A stretch of 64,000 nucleotides of DNA from Candidatus Vesicomyidisocius sp. Agig_15_S12 (GCA_021730225.1 CP072532.1:331230-395229); one strand, 5' to 3'; positions 1 to 8,507 are shown, counted from the stretch's first letter. The notes: generated by a model from the sequence alone, not told the origin. Program-made: numbers and translations.

Positions 1-151
1 CTTTTTCATTTTCTTTTTGATGTTTAGTGTAAGCTTTAACTCCTTGTTCTTTAAAGACTTTATGAGATTCATCAAGATTAAATAAGGCTCTTGATGAGAT
101 GGTAATGACCAATTTATTTTTTTCTTGATTTTTTTTTACAGTGTTTTCCAT
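1..151 (-). CDS. 5'-nucleotidase family protein, N-terminal part (cut by window edge)
   Basis: About 50 codons are visible, starting with ATG at 151 on the minus strand and running off the left edge. The start is preceded by an AAGGAAAT ribosome binding site. After a lysine-rich leader the protein reads LVITISSRALFNLDESHKVF, which resembles the opening strand and helix of the cytosolic 5'-nucleotidase family (PF06189), whose members dephosphorylate nucleoside monophosphates. The catalytic residues lie outside the window, so function rests on this short match only. An unrelated short-chain protein cannot be fully excluded. Confidence 0.6.
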   Translation of the reverse strand, partial: MENTVKKNQEKNKLVITISSRALFNLDESHKVFKEQGVKAYTKHQKENEK

Positions 152-367
152 GATTTCCTTGATATTTACTTAAGAAATAATCCAACTATTTTTTGATAAA
201 GGTATTTAATTCTAACTATTATGCTTATTAGTACAATAGTGAGTAATTTGTTTTAAACAGTGGAACAAATTTTAAATTTTTTTGATAGTTTGATTTAAAT
301 ATTTGAGAAACTTGAATGTAAGTTTTTGACTTTTTTTGATTATATAAAAATGTTAATAAGTATTGTT

Positions 368-1069
368 CTATATCCATAGTGTGTTAATTGTTAGTTGTCC
401 ATTATCATATAGTGTGTAATAGTTAAAGCCAATTCTAGTTTCATTGTTAAATTGTAAGGCAGTTGATGGGCATGAAATAATTTTTATCCCTAATCTTCTA
501 AATTCAGCTGCTTGATGCGCATGACCAAATAGTATAGCTTTTATTTGATGGTATTTATCAAGTACGTTAAACAATGCTTTTGGGTTTTTTAAAGATAATG
601 AATCATCCCAAGTACTGTTCATTGGTACGGTGGGGTGATGTAATGTAATGAGTATATATTGAACAATTGATTGTTCTAAATTAAGCTCTAGTTTTATTAG
701 TTCATTTTTTGTTAAGAATCCACTAGTTTTTGATACTTGTACTGAATTTATATTAATAATTCCCCACTTTCCAAGTGTAAATTGGTTAAATAAATTTTTA
801 GAAAAAATAGTGCTCAGATTAGTTTTGTTATCATGATTACCAGGTATGATCAACAATTTTGTTTGAATGGGATATAGTATTTGTTGTAAAGTTTTGTAAG
901 AAGTGATTGAACCCTTGTGAGTAAGATCACCAGTAATTAATAGTATATCAATGTTAATATGACTAATTCTGTTAACAATTTTTTTTAGATTGATATGGGT
1001 ATTAACACCCATGGAGTACTCATTATCATCAATGTGACAATCACTAATCTGAATAAGATGATGGCTCAT
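368..1069 (-). CDS. cpdA: Metallophosphoesterase, CpdA/Icc-like (3',5'-cAMP phosphodiesterase family)
   Basis: A 233-residue calcineurin-like phosphoesterase. All metal-binding motifs are present in order: D10-x-H12, GDLTH with D48, GNHD at 77-80, a paired H144-H145, and GHAH at 182-185. Length and motif spacing match the CpdA/Icc group, which hydrolyses cyclic AMP with two bound metal ions in the cytoplasm. The start codon overlaps the stop of alr by 4 bases, so it is probably translated with alr. The substrate is inferred from family membership; other small phosphodiester substrates are possible. Confidence 0.8.
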   Translation of the reverse strand: MSHHLIQISDCHIDDNEYSMGVNTHINLKKIVNRISHINIDILLITGDLTHKGSITSYKTLQQILYPIQTKLLIIPGNHDNKTNLSTIFSKNLFNQFTLGKWGIININSVQVSKTSGFLTKNELIKLELNLEQSIVQYILITLHHPTVPMNSTWDDSLSLKNPKALFNVLDKYHQIKAILFGHAHQAAEFRRLGIKIISCPSTALQFNNETRIGFNYYTLYDNGQLTINTLWI

Positions 1070-2115
1070 ATAGTACTAACAAAAGCAACTCGAGAACTAA
1101 TACCTGTGAGTAGTTCATAAGCAATAGTATCGCTGTGTTTTGCAATAGTTTCAATGCGTAATTTCTGACTCCCCCAAAGAATGACATTATCTCTAACAGA
1201 GGCTTTAACATTACTTATATCAACGCAAATTAAATCCATCGATACACGACCAACAAGTGGACATAAATTGTTATTAATTAGTACAGGAGTACCATTTTTA
1301 GCATGGCGTGGATAGCCATCACCATAACCGATACCGATAGTTGCTATGGTCGTTGATTTTTTAGCTATCCAAGTAGCGCCATAGCCGACTGAATCACCAG
1401 TCTGAATGGTTTTAATTGAGATAATTGGTGCTGATAGTTGCATAACAGGCTTAAGATTGTTATTAATAATTTCAAAAGGAGAAACCCCATATAACATAAT
1501 ACCAGGACGAACATAATCAAAGTGTGAGGCTGGATTTGACAAAATCGCAGCAGAATTTGCCATTGAGCGTTTAGTGGTGGGATATGTTGATTTTTTAAAT
1601 TCAAATAATTGAGACTGGTTCATTGGGTGGTTAATTTCATCAGCGCAAGCGAAATGGCTCATAACACATTGGGTATTAATTAATGGGTTATTTGCTAATA
1701 ATTTTATGCAATCAAAATATTCATGGACAGATAAGCCTAGTCGATGCATACCTGTGTTAATTTTTATCCAAATATTGATTGGTTGTTTGGTGTTATTGAT
1801 GGTGGTAATTTGGGTTTTATCATGTACAACAATTTGGCAATTTAATTTAATGGCTTGTCGTAGTTCTTGGTCTTCAATAACGCCTGATAGAAGCAAAATT
1901 GGCTTTTTTGTTATTTTACGTAACTTTTTTGCTTCTGAGATTTCGCTAACAGCTAATAAATCAGAATGGTTAATAATTGGATTGATTAAATTAATCTGGT
2001 GACCATAAGCATTTGCCTTTACCATAGAGACTATTTTGGAATTAGGCGAAATTTTTTTTACAACTAAGAGATTGTGCTTTAATGCTGATTGTGAAATTGA
2101 AACAATGGTACACAT
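1066..2115 (-). CDS. alr: Alanine racemase
   Basis: 349 residues. Fold-type III PLP enzyme converting L-alanine to D-alanine for peptidoglycan. The PLP-binding lysine is K33 in MVKANAYGH, and the C-terminal half carries the GYGATW and GYGDGYPR segments typical of the family (the first contains the second catalytic tyrosine). The gene follows dnaB after 14 bases and overlaps cpdA by 4 bases. The dnaB-alr order is the same as in Escherichia coli. Length is normal, with no missing motif. Confidence 0.95.
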   Translation of the reverse strand: MCTIVSISQSALKHNLLVVKKISPNSKIVSMVKANAYGHQINLINPIINHSDLLAVSEISEAKKLRKITKKPILLLSGVIEDQELRQAIKLNCQIVVHDKTQITTINNTKQPINIWIKINTGMHRLGLSVHEYFDCIKLLANNPLINTQCVMSHFACADEINHPMNQSQLFEFKKSTYPTTKRSMANSAAILSNPASHFDYVRPGIMLYGVSPFEIINNNLKPVMQLSAPIISIKTIQTGDSVGYGATWIAKKSTTIATIGIGYGDGYPRHAKNGTPVLINNNLCPLVGRVSMDLICVDISNVKASVRDNVILWGSQKLRIETIAKHSDTIAYELLTGISSRVAFVSTI

Positions 2116-2129
2116 AGACAGGGTTTTTA

Positions 2130-3575
2130 TTAAAAAGGTTCCTGGTCAAAATTAGCTATACTATGTTCATAAGTTGTATCCATTTGTTCATCATTCATAC
2201 CGTGGTATTGATCCTCGTTAACTAAGTCTTCAAATCGTGCATATTCGCCGATAAAGGAAAGTTTGATTATCCCAGTAGGGCCGTTTCTATGTTTTACAAT
2301 CTTTAAATCTGCCTTACCAATTTCTTCTGGGTTTGAATATGTGTCATCATGATATTGTTGGTCTCGATAGATAAAGCCAATAATATCAGCATCTTGTTCA
2401 ATCGAACCAGATTCTCGTAAATCAACCATTTGTGGCATACGACCTTTGTTAGCTTTAAGGCGTGATTCAACTCCGCGATTAAGTTGCGATAAGGCAAGAA
2501 CTGGTACGTTAATTTCTTTAGCTAGTGCTTTTAGTGAACGGGAAATTTCAGAGATTTCTTGTACCCTATTTTCATTCTTTCCGTGTACAGTCATGAGTTG
2601 CAAGTAGTCTACCATAATTAGTGCTAAGTCAGGGTATTGGCGTTTTAATCGTCGACATTTTGCGCGAATTTCTATAGGGGTAATAGAAGGGGTTTCGTCA
2701 ATAAGAACGGTAGATTTTTCTAGAGCTAATACAGCATGGTTAAAACTATTCCAGTCAGTTTCAGTCATGGTGTTGCGTAATCTTGAACCTTCAATATGAC
2801 CAAATGATGAAATCATACGCATTACTAATTGTTCAGTCGGCATTTCTAAACTAAATATTACAACTGGTTTGGGTTCTTTAGCAGTAATAGCAATATGTTC
2901 AATAATATTCATTGAAAAAGCAGTTTTACCCATAGATGGGCGCCCGGCAATAATAATTAGATCGCCATTTTGTAGGCCAGAAGTTAACTTATCTAATTCA
3001 ATAAAGCCAGTCTCTAAGCCATTTATACCACTATATTCTTGCATTTCTTGTACGCGATTAACAACATCTTTAATAATATCTTTTATATTAGTAATGTCTT
3101 GTTTTCCCCGAGTCATTTGTTCTGCAATTTCAAATATTTTTTTCTCAGAAAGATCAATTAATTCTTGAACTTCAACTTCTGTTGGATGGTATGCAGCATC
3201 GGCAATTTGTTGACTAACAATAATTAGTTGACGATAAACTGATAATTCTCGCACATGTTTAGCATAAGCTTCAATGTTAGAAATACTAGGGGTATTTTCA
3301 GCAATTTGGGCTAAATAGAAAAAACCACCAATCATTTCTTCAGAATCTGTTTTTTTGACTTGTTCTTTTACAGTGAGAATATCAGCAGGCTGGTCGTGCT
3401 GCAATAGAGTGCTAATAGCATTAAAAATAATTTTATGTGAGACGTTGTAAAAGTCTACTTGAGTTAAAATATCTGCAATACGATCCCACGCTTCATTGTG
3501 TAATAATAAACCACCTAAAACAGATTGTTCTGATTCAATTGAATTGGGTGGTATTTTGGTGTTTTTGATATTCAT
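2130..3575 (-). CDS. dnaB: Replicative DNA helicase DnaB
   Basis: 481 residues. The N-terminal DnaB domain (about 10-115) begins with the usual PPNSIESEQSVLGG segment and is followed by a RecA-type ATPase domain with Walker A GRPSMGKT at 211-218, a VDYLQLM Walker B strand and the LSQLNRGVESR segment. It unwinds DNA ahead of the replisome as a hexamer. It lies downstream of rplI with a terminator-like hairpin between the two genes. No intein or truncation is seen. Confidence 0.97.
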   Translation of the reverse strand: MNIKNTKIPPNSIESEQSVLGGLLLHNEAWDRIADILTQVDFYNVSHKIIFNAISTLLQHDQPADILTVKEQVKKTDSEEMIGGFFYLAQIAENTPSISNIEAYAKHVRELSVYRQLIIVSQQIADAAYHPTEVEVQELIDLSEKKIFEIAEQMTRGKQDITNIKDIIKDVVNRVQEMQEYSGINGLETGFIELDKLTSGLQNGDLIIIAGRPSMGKTAFSMNIIEHIAITAKEPKPVVIFSLEMPTEQLVMRMISSFGHIEGSRLRNTMTETDWNSFNHAVLALEKSTVLIDETPSITPIEIRAKCRRLKRQYPDLALIMVDYLQLMTVHGKNENRVQEISEISRSLKALAKEINVPVLALSQLNRGVESRLKANKGRMPQMVDLRESGSIEQDADIIGFIYRDQQYHDDTYSNPEEIGKADLKIVKHRNGPTGIIKLSFIGEYARFEDLVNEDQYHGMNDEQMDTTYEHSIANFDQEPF

Positions 3576-3609
3576 TGGCTTTTCTTTTTAAAGAACCTTT
3601 TAAAAAATT

Positions 3610-3650
3610 AAAAACCCTCACTATAGGGTTTTTATCACTATAGGGTTTTT
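3610..3650 (-). terminator. Terminator-like hairpin between rplI and dnaB with a duplicated arm
   Basis: Arms AAAAACCCT (3610-3618) and AGGGTTTTT (3625-3633) pair perfectly around a 6-base loop. A second copy of the right arm unit, TCACTATAGGGTTTTT, lies at 3635-3650 directly after the first (3618-3633). On the minus strand the hairpin is followed by a T-rich run, as expected for an intrinsic terminator after rplI. With a U-rich stretch on only one side and dnaB 35 bases downstream, it may be a partial terminator (attenuator) rather than a complete stop. Confidence 0.65.
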
Positions 3651-3677
3651 AATTTTAACGTACAATGAATTAGCTTT

Positions 3678-4130
3678 TTATGCTTTTTGTAGAGCTTTAA
3701 TAACAATTTTAACACTTACTGTAATATTTGTATGTAAATTAATATTAACTTCATATTCACCTGTATGACGAATTGTTTCAGGTATATTAATATTACGTTT
3801 TTCAATTTTAAAACCACTTTTCATAAGGCTTGTTTGAATATCAGTGGTGTTAATGGAACCAAATAATTTACCTTCTTCACTTGCATTAGCTTGGATAATA
3901 CAAATAGTATTAGTCATCTTAGTTTCAATCGCTTTTGCGTTTTTAAGTGTTTTAGCTTCGGCAACTTGTAGCTTAGCTTTAATCAACTCAAATTCAACTA
4001 AGTTTGTTTTAGTTGCAAGTTTGGCTTTACCTTTAGGGATTAAAAAGTTACGAGTATAGCCAGCTTTAACGTTAATTACATCACCTAAGTTTCCTAATTT
4101 TTGAATATTTTCTAATAAAATTATTTGCAT
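3678..4130 (-). CDS. rplI: 50S ribosomal protein bL9
   Basis: 150 residues, the usual L9 length. The N-terminal rRNA-binding domain opens with MQIILLENIQKLGNLGD and continues with VKAGYTRNFLIPKGKA, the family signature. A long connecting helix follows (about 40-75), and then the C-terminal domain. It binds 23S rRNA near the L1 stalk base. The gene sits 9 bases after rpsR in the rpsF-rpsR-rplI operon. Confidence 0.97.
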   Translation of the reverse strand: MQIILLENIQKLGNLGDVINVKAGYTRNFLIPKGKAKLATKTNLVEFELIKAKLQVAEAKTLKNAKAIETKMTNTICIIQANASEEGKLFGSINTTDIQTSLMKSGFKIEKRNINIPETIRHTGEYEVNINLHTNITVSVKIVIKALQKA

Positions 4131-4139
4131 AATAGACCC

Positions 4140-4394
4140 CTATTTCTTGTGCTTATCAGTATAAGGAATAAGGGCTAAAAACCTAGCTCTTTTAATGGCA
4201 GTTGTTAGTTTACGCTGAAATTTAGCACTGGTACCTGTCATTCTTGATGGTGTAATTTTTCCACTTTCATCAATATTTTTAAGCAATATGTCAATATCCT
4301 TATAATCAATGTTTGTAACTCCTGCTGCCGTAAAACGGCAAAAAGTGTTAATTTTAATTTGAGGTCTGCGTTTTCTTTTTATTTGTTTGGCCAT
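4140..4394 (-). CDS. rpsR: 30S ribosomal protein bS18
   Basis: 84 residues, slightly longer than the 75 of E. coli because of a basic N-terminal extension. The S18 core is recognisable in [19 protein letters not shown] and the [20 protein letters not shown] region. It forms a heterodimer with S6 on the small subunit platform. Its start codon overlaps the rpsF stop by 1 base (TAATG), indicating translational coupling. The priB gene normally found between rpsF and rpsR in gammaproteobacteria is absent here. Confidence 0.96.
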   Translation of the reverse strand: MAKQIKRKRRPQIKINTFCRFTAAGVTNIDYKDIDILLKNIDESGKITPSRMTGTSAKFQRKLTTAIKRARFLALIPYTDKHKK

Positions 4395-4735
4395 TATGAC
4401 TTCCCTTTTTCTTTATCTTTATTAACCATCATGATTGATGGTGTGGTAATTGCCTTATTCTTAGAAATGATTAAATTTCTAAGAATAGCATCATTAAAGC
4501 GAAAATTATAATTGAGTTTATCAAGCATTTTTTGGTCGCACTCAATATTCATCATCAAGTAATGTGCTTTATAAATTTTCTTGATTGGATAGGCTAAATG
4601 CTTACGTCCCCAATCCTCTTCTTTATGAATCTTACCACCATCAGCAGTAATGATTTCTTTGTATTTGTCCATCATTGTACCTACCTGAGCTGATTGGTCA
4701 GGATGGACAATAAGTGTAATCTCATAATGTCTCAT
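4394..4735 (-). CDS. rpsF: 30S ribosomal protein bS6
   Basis: 113 residues. The S6 ferredoxin-like fold is recognisable from [15 protein letters not shown], the [13 protein letters not shown] segment and [14 protein letters not shown]. It binds S18 and 16S rRNA. It is the first gene of the operon and has a clear AAGGAGAAAA ribosome binding site 4 bases before ATG. The acidic C-terminal tail found in E. coli S6 is reduced to a short lysine-rich end. Confidence 0.96.
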   Translation of the reverse strand: MRHYEITLIVHPDQSAQVGTMMDKYKEIITADGGKIHKEEDWGRKHLAYPIKKIYKAHYLMMNIECDQKMLDKLNYNFRFNDAILRNLIISKNKAITTPSIMMVNKDKEKGKS

Positions 4736-4801
4736 GAGTTTTCTCCTTATGGTTATGTTTTAATAGCTTGGAAAATCGCGTTCTCAAGCAAGGAAGAAAG
4801 A

Positions 4802-4830
4802 ATTTTATACTAATTATTTGTTTTCAACAA
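4802..4830 (-). promoter_or_regulatory. Probable sigma-70 promoter for rpsF operon
   Basis: Read on the minus strand: TTGTTG (4825-4830), a 17-base spacer, then TAAAAT (4802-4807), about 66 bases before the rpsF start. Spacing is ideal and each box differs from consensus at two or so positions. In a genome this AT-rich such matches arise by chance, so confidence is moderate. Confidence 0.4.
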
Positions 4831-4835
4831 TCTCT

Positions 4836-5305
4836 TAATTCCATATATTGTATAAAAATTGTATAAAAAAATATTTTGTGGATAGATTTTTGTTAAAATT
4901 CAGATAATTTATAACAAGTTATTTTTTGGGACTAACATCATAAGATGTATCTAATTAAAAATACCTTCTTAAAAAGAGAAGTTTTGGAATAGAAAGTCAA
5001 ATAAGCATTGATAAGTGAGGTTATTATTGGTATATTCGTTTAATTAAAGAATACATGCTTAATAGTTATATAAAATAGTTATATAACTATTTTATAATTT
5101 AGGTTAAATAAGTAATATGAGTATTATTGTTCTCAACAATGTTACTTTAGTTTTACTTTAATAAAAATATGGTATGATTATAACTTAACAGAAATAGTTA
5201 AGCTTGTAGCTTTAATTCAAGGCTCTGATTATTGTCACTCAGATAGGTATTTATTAAAACTATTTAAATACAAATAATTTGTTTTACTTATCATAAGTTT
5301 TAAAA
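4836..5305. other. Intergenic region between divergent rpsF and tsaB
   Basis: No protein similarity was recognised in six frames, and no RNA gene. The stretch holds a perfect 28-base palindrome at 5069-5096 (listed separately). A plausible -10 box TATGAT near 5172 could serve tsaB. The length for a divergent promoter region is generous, so it may be the residue of a deleted gene. Confidence 0.4.
5069..5096. repeat. Perfect 28-base AT palindrome
   Basis: TATAAAATAGTTAT (5069-5082) is followed immediately by its exact reverse complement ATAACTATTTTATA (5083-5096), with no spacer. The unit AATAGTTATATA also occurs twice in direct orientation at 5061-5072 and 5074-5085. It lies in the divergent rpsF/tsaB spacer and could be an operator, a hairpin or a slippage product. 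Confidence 0.7.
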
Positions 5306-5965
5306 ATGATAAATTTATTAGCAATTGATACGTGTACTAATACGTGTTCGGTAAGTCTTTACACCCAAGGTGAAACCTTTTCTCGTTTTGTTCAAGGCGT
5401 GAAGAAAAGTTCAGGTTTGATATTATCACTTTGCGATGAAATTTTTAAATCTGGGCAATTGTTACCTTCTGCCTTGGATGGCATTATTTACACTAAAGGT
5501 CCTGGATCTTTTACAGGCGTTAGAATGTGTATTAGTGTAGTTCAAGGCATATCGTTGGCGTATAACATTCCTACAGTAGGTTTTTCAACGCTTGAGCTGC
5601 TTGGGTTTGGCGCGTTTAAAAAATACAATACTAGTAAAATTGCTATTGCACTTGATGCGCGTATGAGTGAGGTATATTGGGGTGTTTATCAAAATCAAAC
5701 TCTGTGTAAGGAAAGTTTACAAAAGCCTAATGAAGTAGATATTCTTGGAAAATATTTTATTGGCGTGGGAAATGGATGGGGTGTATATGATAATGAGCTT
5801 ATTCAACAAACAGGTATTAATACTTATATTGCCAATTTTTATCCAAAAGCTGAGAATCTTATAGTACTTTACTTAACCTGTGCTAACCAACATATTAATT
5901 TTAGCAATAAGTTGGCACTACCAACCTATTTACGTAATAATGTTGCACATAAGTCGCTAAAATAA
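5306..5965 (+). CDS. tsaB: tRNA threonylcarbamoyladenosine biosynthesis protein TsaB
   Basis: 219 residues. ASKHA-type fold starting LLAIDTCTNTCSVSLY, with the family signature GPGSFTGVR at 65-73. TsaB is an inactive paralogue of TsaD and forms a complex with TsaD and TsaE that makes t6A37 on ANN-decoding tRNAs in the cytoplasm. The length is close to that of E. coli TsaB (231). It is followed by ccmC after 37 bases, probably in the same transcript. Confidence 0.92.
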   Translation: MINLLAIDTCTNTCSVSLYTQGETFSRFVQGVKKSSGLILSLCDEIFKSGQLLPSALDGIIYTKGPGSFTGVRMCISVVQGISLAYNIPTVGFSTLELLGFGAFKKYNTSKIAIALDARMSEVYWGVYQNQTLCKESLQKPNEVDILGKYFIGVGNGWGVYDNELIQQTGINTYIANFYPKAENLIVLYLTCANQHINFSNKLALPTYLRNNVAHKSLK

Positions 5966-6002
5966 TATATTTCATAAGTTAAATAACTAGCAAGGTTGGT
6001 TT

Positions 6003-6743
6003 ATGTGGAAATGGATTCAAACTTTTGCCTCACCTAAAAATTTTTATCAAATTAGTCAAAAAATCATTCTTTGGTTTTTAATCCCTTTTATTGTTCTAAT
6101 ATTGATTGGTTTGTACTGGGGACTAATTGTGGCACCTACTGATTATCAACAAGGTGAGAGTTATCGTATTATGTTTATTCATGTACCTGCTGCATGGATG
6201 AGTATGTTTGTTTATTTGGTATTAGCAATTTCAGGTGGTATTGGCCTAATTTGGAGAATTAAATTAGCATATGTGATTGCTAAGGTGTCAGCACCTATTG
6301 GGGCAGCATTTACCTTTCTAGCCTTAATTACTGGTGCGGTTTGGGGTAAACCAATGTGGGGTACTTGGTGGGTGTGGGATGCACGTTTAACTTCAGAGTT
6401 AATTTTGCTATTTTTATACCTAGCTTATATATCACTTAATAATGCATTTGATAATCCTAAAACTGCATCCAAGGCTTCTTCAGTATTGGCTATTATGGGG
6501 TTGGTTAATTTACCTATTATTCATTATTCGGTTAAATGGTGGAATACGTTACATCAGAGTGCGTCAGTCAGTGTTAATAAAGTAGCCATCCAAGATGTTG
6601 ACATGTTGATTGCATTATTATTAATGGGTATGGCGTTTAAGTTTTTATATGGTGCGCTTATGTTAATGAGGGCTAGAGATGAAGTGTTGGTCATAGAACA
6701 AAACTCTAGTTGGGTTAAAAGAGTAATTATGGAGCATAGATAG
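6003..6743 (+). CDS. ccmC: Heme exporter protein CcmC
   Basis: 246 residues, six predicted membrane helices. The WWD heme-handling motif WGTWWVWD is at 119-126, flanked by the conserved histidines H60 (FIHVPAAW) and H184 (WWNTLHQ). CcmC loads heme onto CcmE in the periplasm during cytochrome c maturation (system I). It is the first ccm gene here; ccmA and ccmB are not upstream. Its stop overlaps the GTG start of ccmD by 1 base. Confidence 0.95.
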   Translation: MWKWIQTFASPKNFYQISQKIILWFLIPFIVLILIGLYWGLIVAPTDYQQGESYRIMFIHVPAAWMSMFVYLVLAISGGIGLIWRIKLAYVIAKVSAPIGAAFTFLALITGAVWGKPMWGTWWVWDARLTSELILLFLYLAYISLNNAFDNPKTASKASSVLAIMGLVNLPIIHYSVKWWNTLHQSASVSVNKVAIQDVDMLIALLLMGMAFKFLYGALMLMRARDEVLVIEQNSSWVKRVIMEHR

Positions 6744-6913
6744 TGACGTTAGCAGAATATTTTTCTTTTCTTCCGTATGGAAAGTACGCTTTTTATATTT
6801 GGTTTTCTTATTTAATGACCTTGATTGTGATTGCAACTTTATTTATACATACATATTCTATTCACAAAAATATAATCAAGCAATTGCGCATTAAGTATTT
6901 AAGAGAAAAATAA
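6743..6913 (+). CDS. ccmD: Heme exporter protein CcmD (small membrane subunit)
   Basis: A 56-residue frame with GTG start at 6743, sharing its first base with the ccmC stop TAG, and ending TAA at 6911-6913, one base before ccmE. It has an N-terminal LAEYFSFLPYGKYAFYIWFSY segment, which matches the usual CcmD opening, a single membrane helix (about 18-36) and a basic C-terminal tail. CcmD is needed for release of holo-CcmE from the CcmABC complex. Identification rests on position between ccmC and ccmE plus size and topology. Confidence 0.88.
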   Translation: MTLAEYFSFLPYGKYAFYIWFSYLMTLIVIATLFIHTYSIHKNIIKQLRIKYLREK

Positions 6914-6914
6914 C

Positions 6915-7337
6915 ATGAGAAAACGACAAAATAGAATGTTACTAGTTTCTTTATTGGTAATAGGTGTGAGTTTAGCTAGTTATTTAGGTTTAAAAGCATT
7001 TAACGAGAATTTATTGTATTTTTTGTCTCCTACTGATGTAGCCAAGGGTAGAGCTCCAAAAGATAAAGATTTTCGTTTAGGTGGTATGATTGTTAAGGAT
7101 AGTATTGAACATGATGGCATTAAAGTTGTATTTGATGTAACTGATTATGCTAACACCTTTCGTGTTAATTATTCAGGAATTTTGCCTGATTTATTTAAAG
7201 AAGGTCAGGGCGTTATTACAACCGGTTCTTTAGTTGATGGTGTTTTTATGGCAACTGAGGTACTTGCTAAACATGATGAAAACTATATGCCACCAGAAGT
7301 GGCTGACGCGTTGGAAAAAGCTAAAAATAAACAATGA
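6915..7337 (+). CDS. ccmE: Cytochrome c-type biogenesis heme chaperone CcmE
   Basis: 140 residues. A single N-terminal membrane anchor (about 8-27) is followed by an OB-fold domain. The covalent heme-binding histidine is H120 in KHDENYMP, with Y124 as the likely axial ligand. CcmE carries heme from CcmC to the CcmF/H ligation complex in the periplasm. Its stop overlaps the start of the ccmG-like gene by 4 bases (ATGA), leaving no room for ccmF, which normally lies here. Confidence 0.95.
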   Translation: MRKRQNRMLLVSLLVIGVSLASYLGLKAFNENLLYFLSPTDVAKGRAPKDKDFRLGGMIVKDSIEHDGIKVVFDVTDYANTFRVNYSGILPDLFKEGQGVITTGSLVDGVFMATEVLAKHDENYMPPEVADALEKAKNKQ

Positions 7338-7864
7338 AAAAATTTTTACCTTTAATTTTATTTTTTGTCCTAGCAAGTTTTTTATATATAGGTCTTGGGC
7401 TTGACCCTACAAAACTACCTTCACCCTTGATTGGTAGAGCGTTTCCAAATTTACAAGTGGAAGATTTTAATAGTGCTAAAATTTACGCTATTCAAGATAA
7501 ACTACAGGGAAAAATATCTTTGGTTAATGTTTGGGCTTCTTGGTGCGTTACCTGTAGAGTTGAACATGAAATATTAATGAAAATAGCTAAAACCAACTCA
7601 TTACAAATGTTAGGTATCAATTATAAAGACACCAGAAAGGATGGAAATATATTTTTAACTAGACTTGGTAATCCGTACAATTCGATTGTATTTGATCAGT
7701 TAGGTAAGCTTGGCCTTGAGTTAGGTGTATATGCAACACCTGAAACTTTTATCATTGATCAGCAAGGTATTATTCGTTTTAAGCGTATTGGTGAATTAAC
7801 TCCACAAATTTGGGAAAGTAAAATTTCTCCTCTTATTGAGGAGTTAAGAAATAGTATGAGATAA
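7334..7864 (+). CDS. ccmG: Thiol:disulfide interchange protein CcmG/DsbE
   Basis: 176 residues. An N-terminal membrane anchor is followed by a thioredoxin fold with the active-site WASWCVTCR (C71, C74) and the cis-proline region YATPETFIID. CcmG keeps the CxxCH cysteines of apocytochrome c reduced in the periplasm. It starts inside the ccmE stop. The ccmH partner is not next to it but lies at 61487-61927, and no ccmF is seen in this window. Confidence 0.93.
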   Translation: MKKFLPLILFFVLASFLYIGLGLDPTKLPSPLIGRAFPNLQVEDFNSAKIYAIQDKLQGKISLVNVWASWCVTCRVEHEILMKIAKTNSLQMLGINYKDTRKDGNIFLTRLGNPYNSIVFDQLGKLGLELGVYATPETFIIDQQGIIRFKRIGELTPQIWESKISPLIEELRNSMR

Positions 7865-7892
7865 AATTTAGTATATTTTTTATCAAAGTCCA

Positions 7893-7920
7893 TTGACAGT
7901 AGTGATATTTAATGGATAAT
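7893..7920 (+). promoter_or_regulatory. Sigma-70 promoter for hupB
   Basis: Consensus TTGACA at 7893-7898, 16-base spacer, GATAAT at 7915-7920. The box pair lies about 73 bases before the HU start and is the best promoter match noticed in the window. The HU gene is preceded by AGGAG at 7979-7983. Confidence 0.65.
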
Positions 7921-7992
7921 TCAACCAAAGTTTAATTTTAAGTTTGATATTTTTTAATCGAAAAAAGGTTTACGTACAGGAGAATAAAGTCA

Positions 7993-8268
7993 ATGAATAA
8001 ATCAGATTTAGTTGCAGTAATTTCACAAATTTCCAACTTAACAAAAGCAGATTCAGCTCGTGCATTGGACGCCATGACAGGTGCCATTACCTCAGCATTA
8101 ACAAGTGGTGATAATGTGGCTATTACAGGTTTTGGTAGTTTTGTTGTTCGTGATCGTGCAGCACGAACAGGTCGTAACCCTCAAACAGGCGAAGCAATAC
8201 AAATTAAAGCTTCTAAAGTGCCTGCATTTAAAGCAGGTAAATTACTTAAAGAATCGGTGAATTCTTAA
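7993..8268 (+). CDS. hupB: DNA-binding protein HU
   Basis: 91 residues. The bacterial HU/IHF fold is complete, with GFGSF at 46-50 and the DNA-wrapping arm RTGRNPQTGE at 58-67. HU binds DNA without strict sequence preference, bends it and compacts the nucleoid. The neighbouring ppiD (after two tRNA genes) preserves the hupB-ppiD order of gammaproteobacteria. A second family member, IhfA, is at 23277. Confidence 0.95.
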   Translation: MNKSDLVAVISQISNLTKADSARALDAMTGAITSALTSGDNVAITGFGSFVVRDRAARTGRNPQTGEAIQIKASKVPAFKAGKLLKESVNS

Positions 8269-8323
8269 TTTTTAAAGTATAATATATCTGATATTTTGTT
8301 ATATAATATTAAGTATTTTTTTT

Positions 8324-8399
8324 GGGCGCTTAGCTCAGTTGGTAGAGCATCGCCCTTACAAGGCGAGGGTCACAAGTTCAAGTCTTGTAGCGCCCACCA
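8324..8399 (+). tRNA. tRNA-Val (anticodon UAC)
   Basis: Acceptor arm GGGCGCT/AGCGCCC, D-loop AGCTCAGTTGGTAGAGC, anticodon loop CTTACAA with anticodon TAC between GCC/GGC stem ends, and T-loop TTCAAGT. The 3' CCA is encoded (8397-8399). It lies 55 bases after hupB and 12 bases before tRNA-Asp. Confidence 0.97.
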
Positions 8400-8411
8400 A
8401 AAATAAATTCG

Positions 8412-8488
8412 GGAGTGGTAGCTCAGTTGGTTAGAGTGTCTGCCTGTCACGCAGGATGTCGCGGGTTCGAACCCCGTCCACTCCGCCA
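8412..8488 (+). tRNA. tRNA-Asp (anticodon GUC)
   Basis: Acceptor arm GGAGTGG/CCACTCC, anticodon loop TGTCACG giving GTC, T-loop TTCGAAC and an encoded GCCA end (8485-8488). The sequence closely follows the E. coli tRNA-Asp pattern. It is paired with tRNA-Val and followed by a long inverted repeat. Confidence 0.97.
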
Positions 8489-8507
8489 TAATCTTTATTT
8501 TTATTAT

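Noticed and set aside
1706..2002. Plus-strand ORF of 98 codons within alr
   Set aside because: It is a shadow frame antisense to the conserved alr coding sequence.
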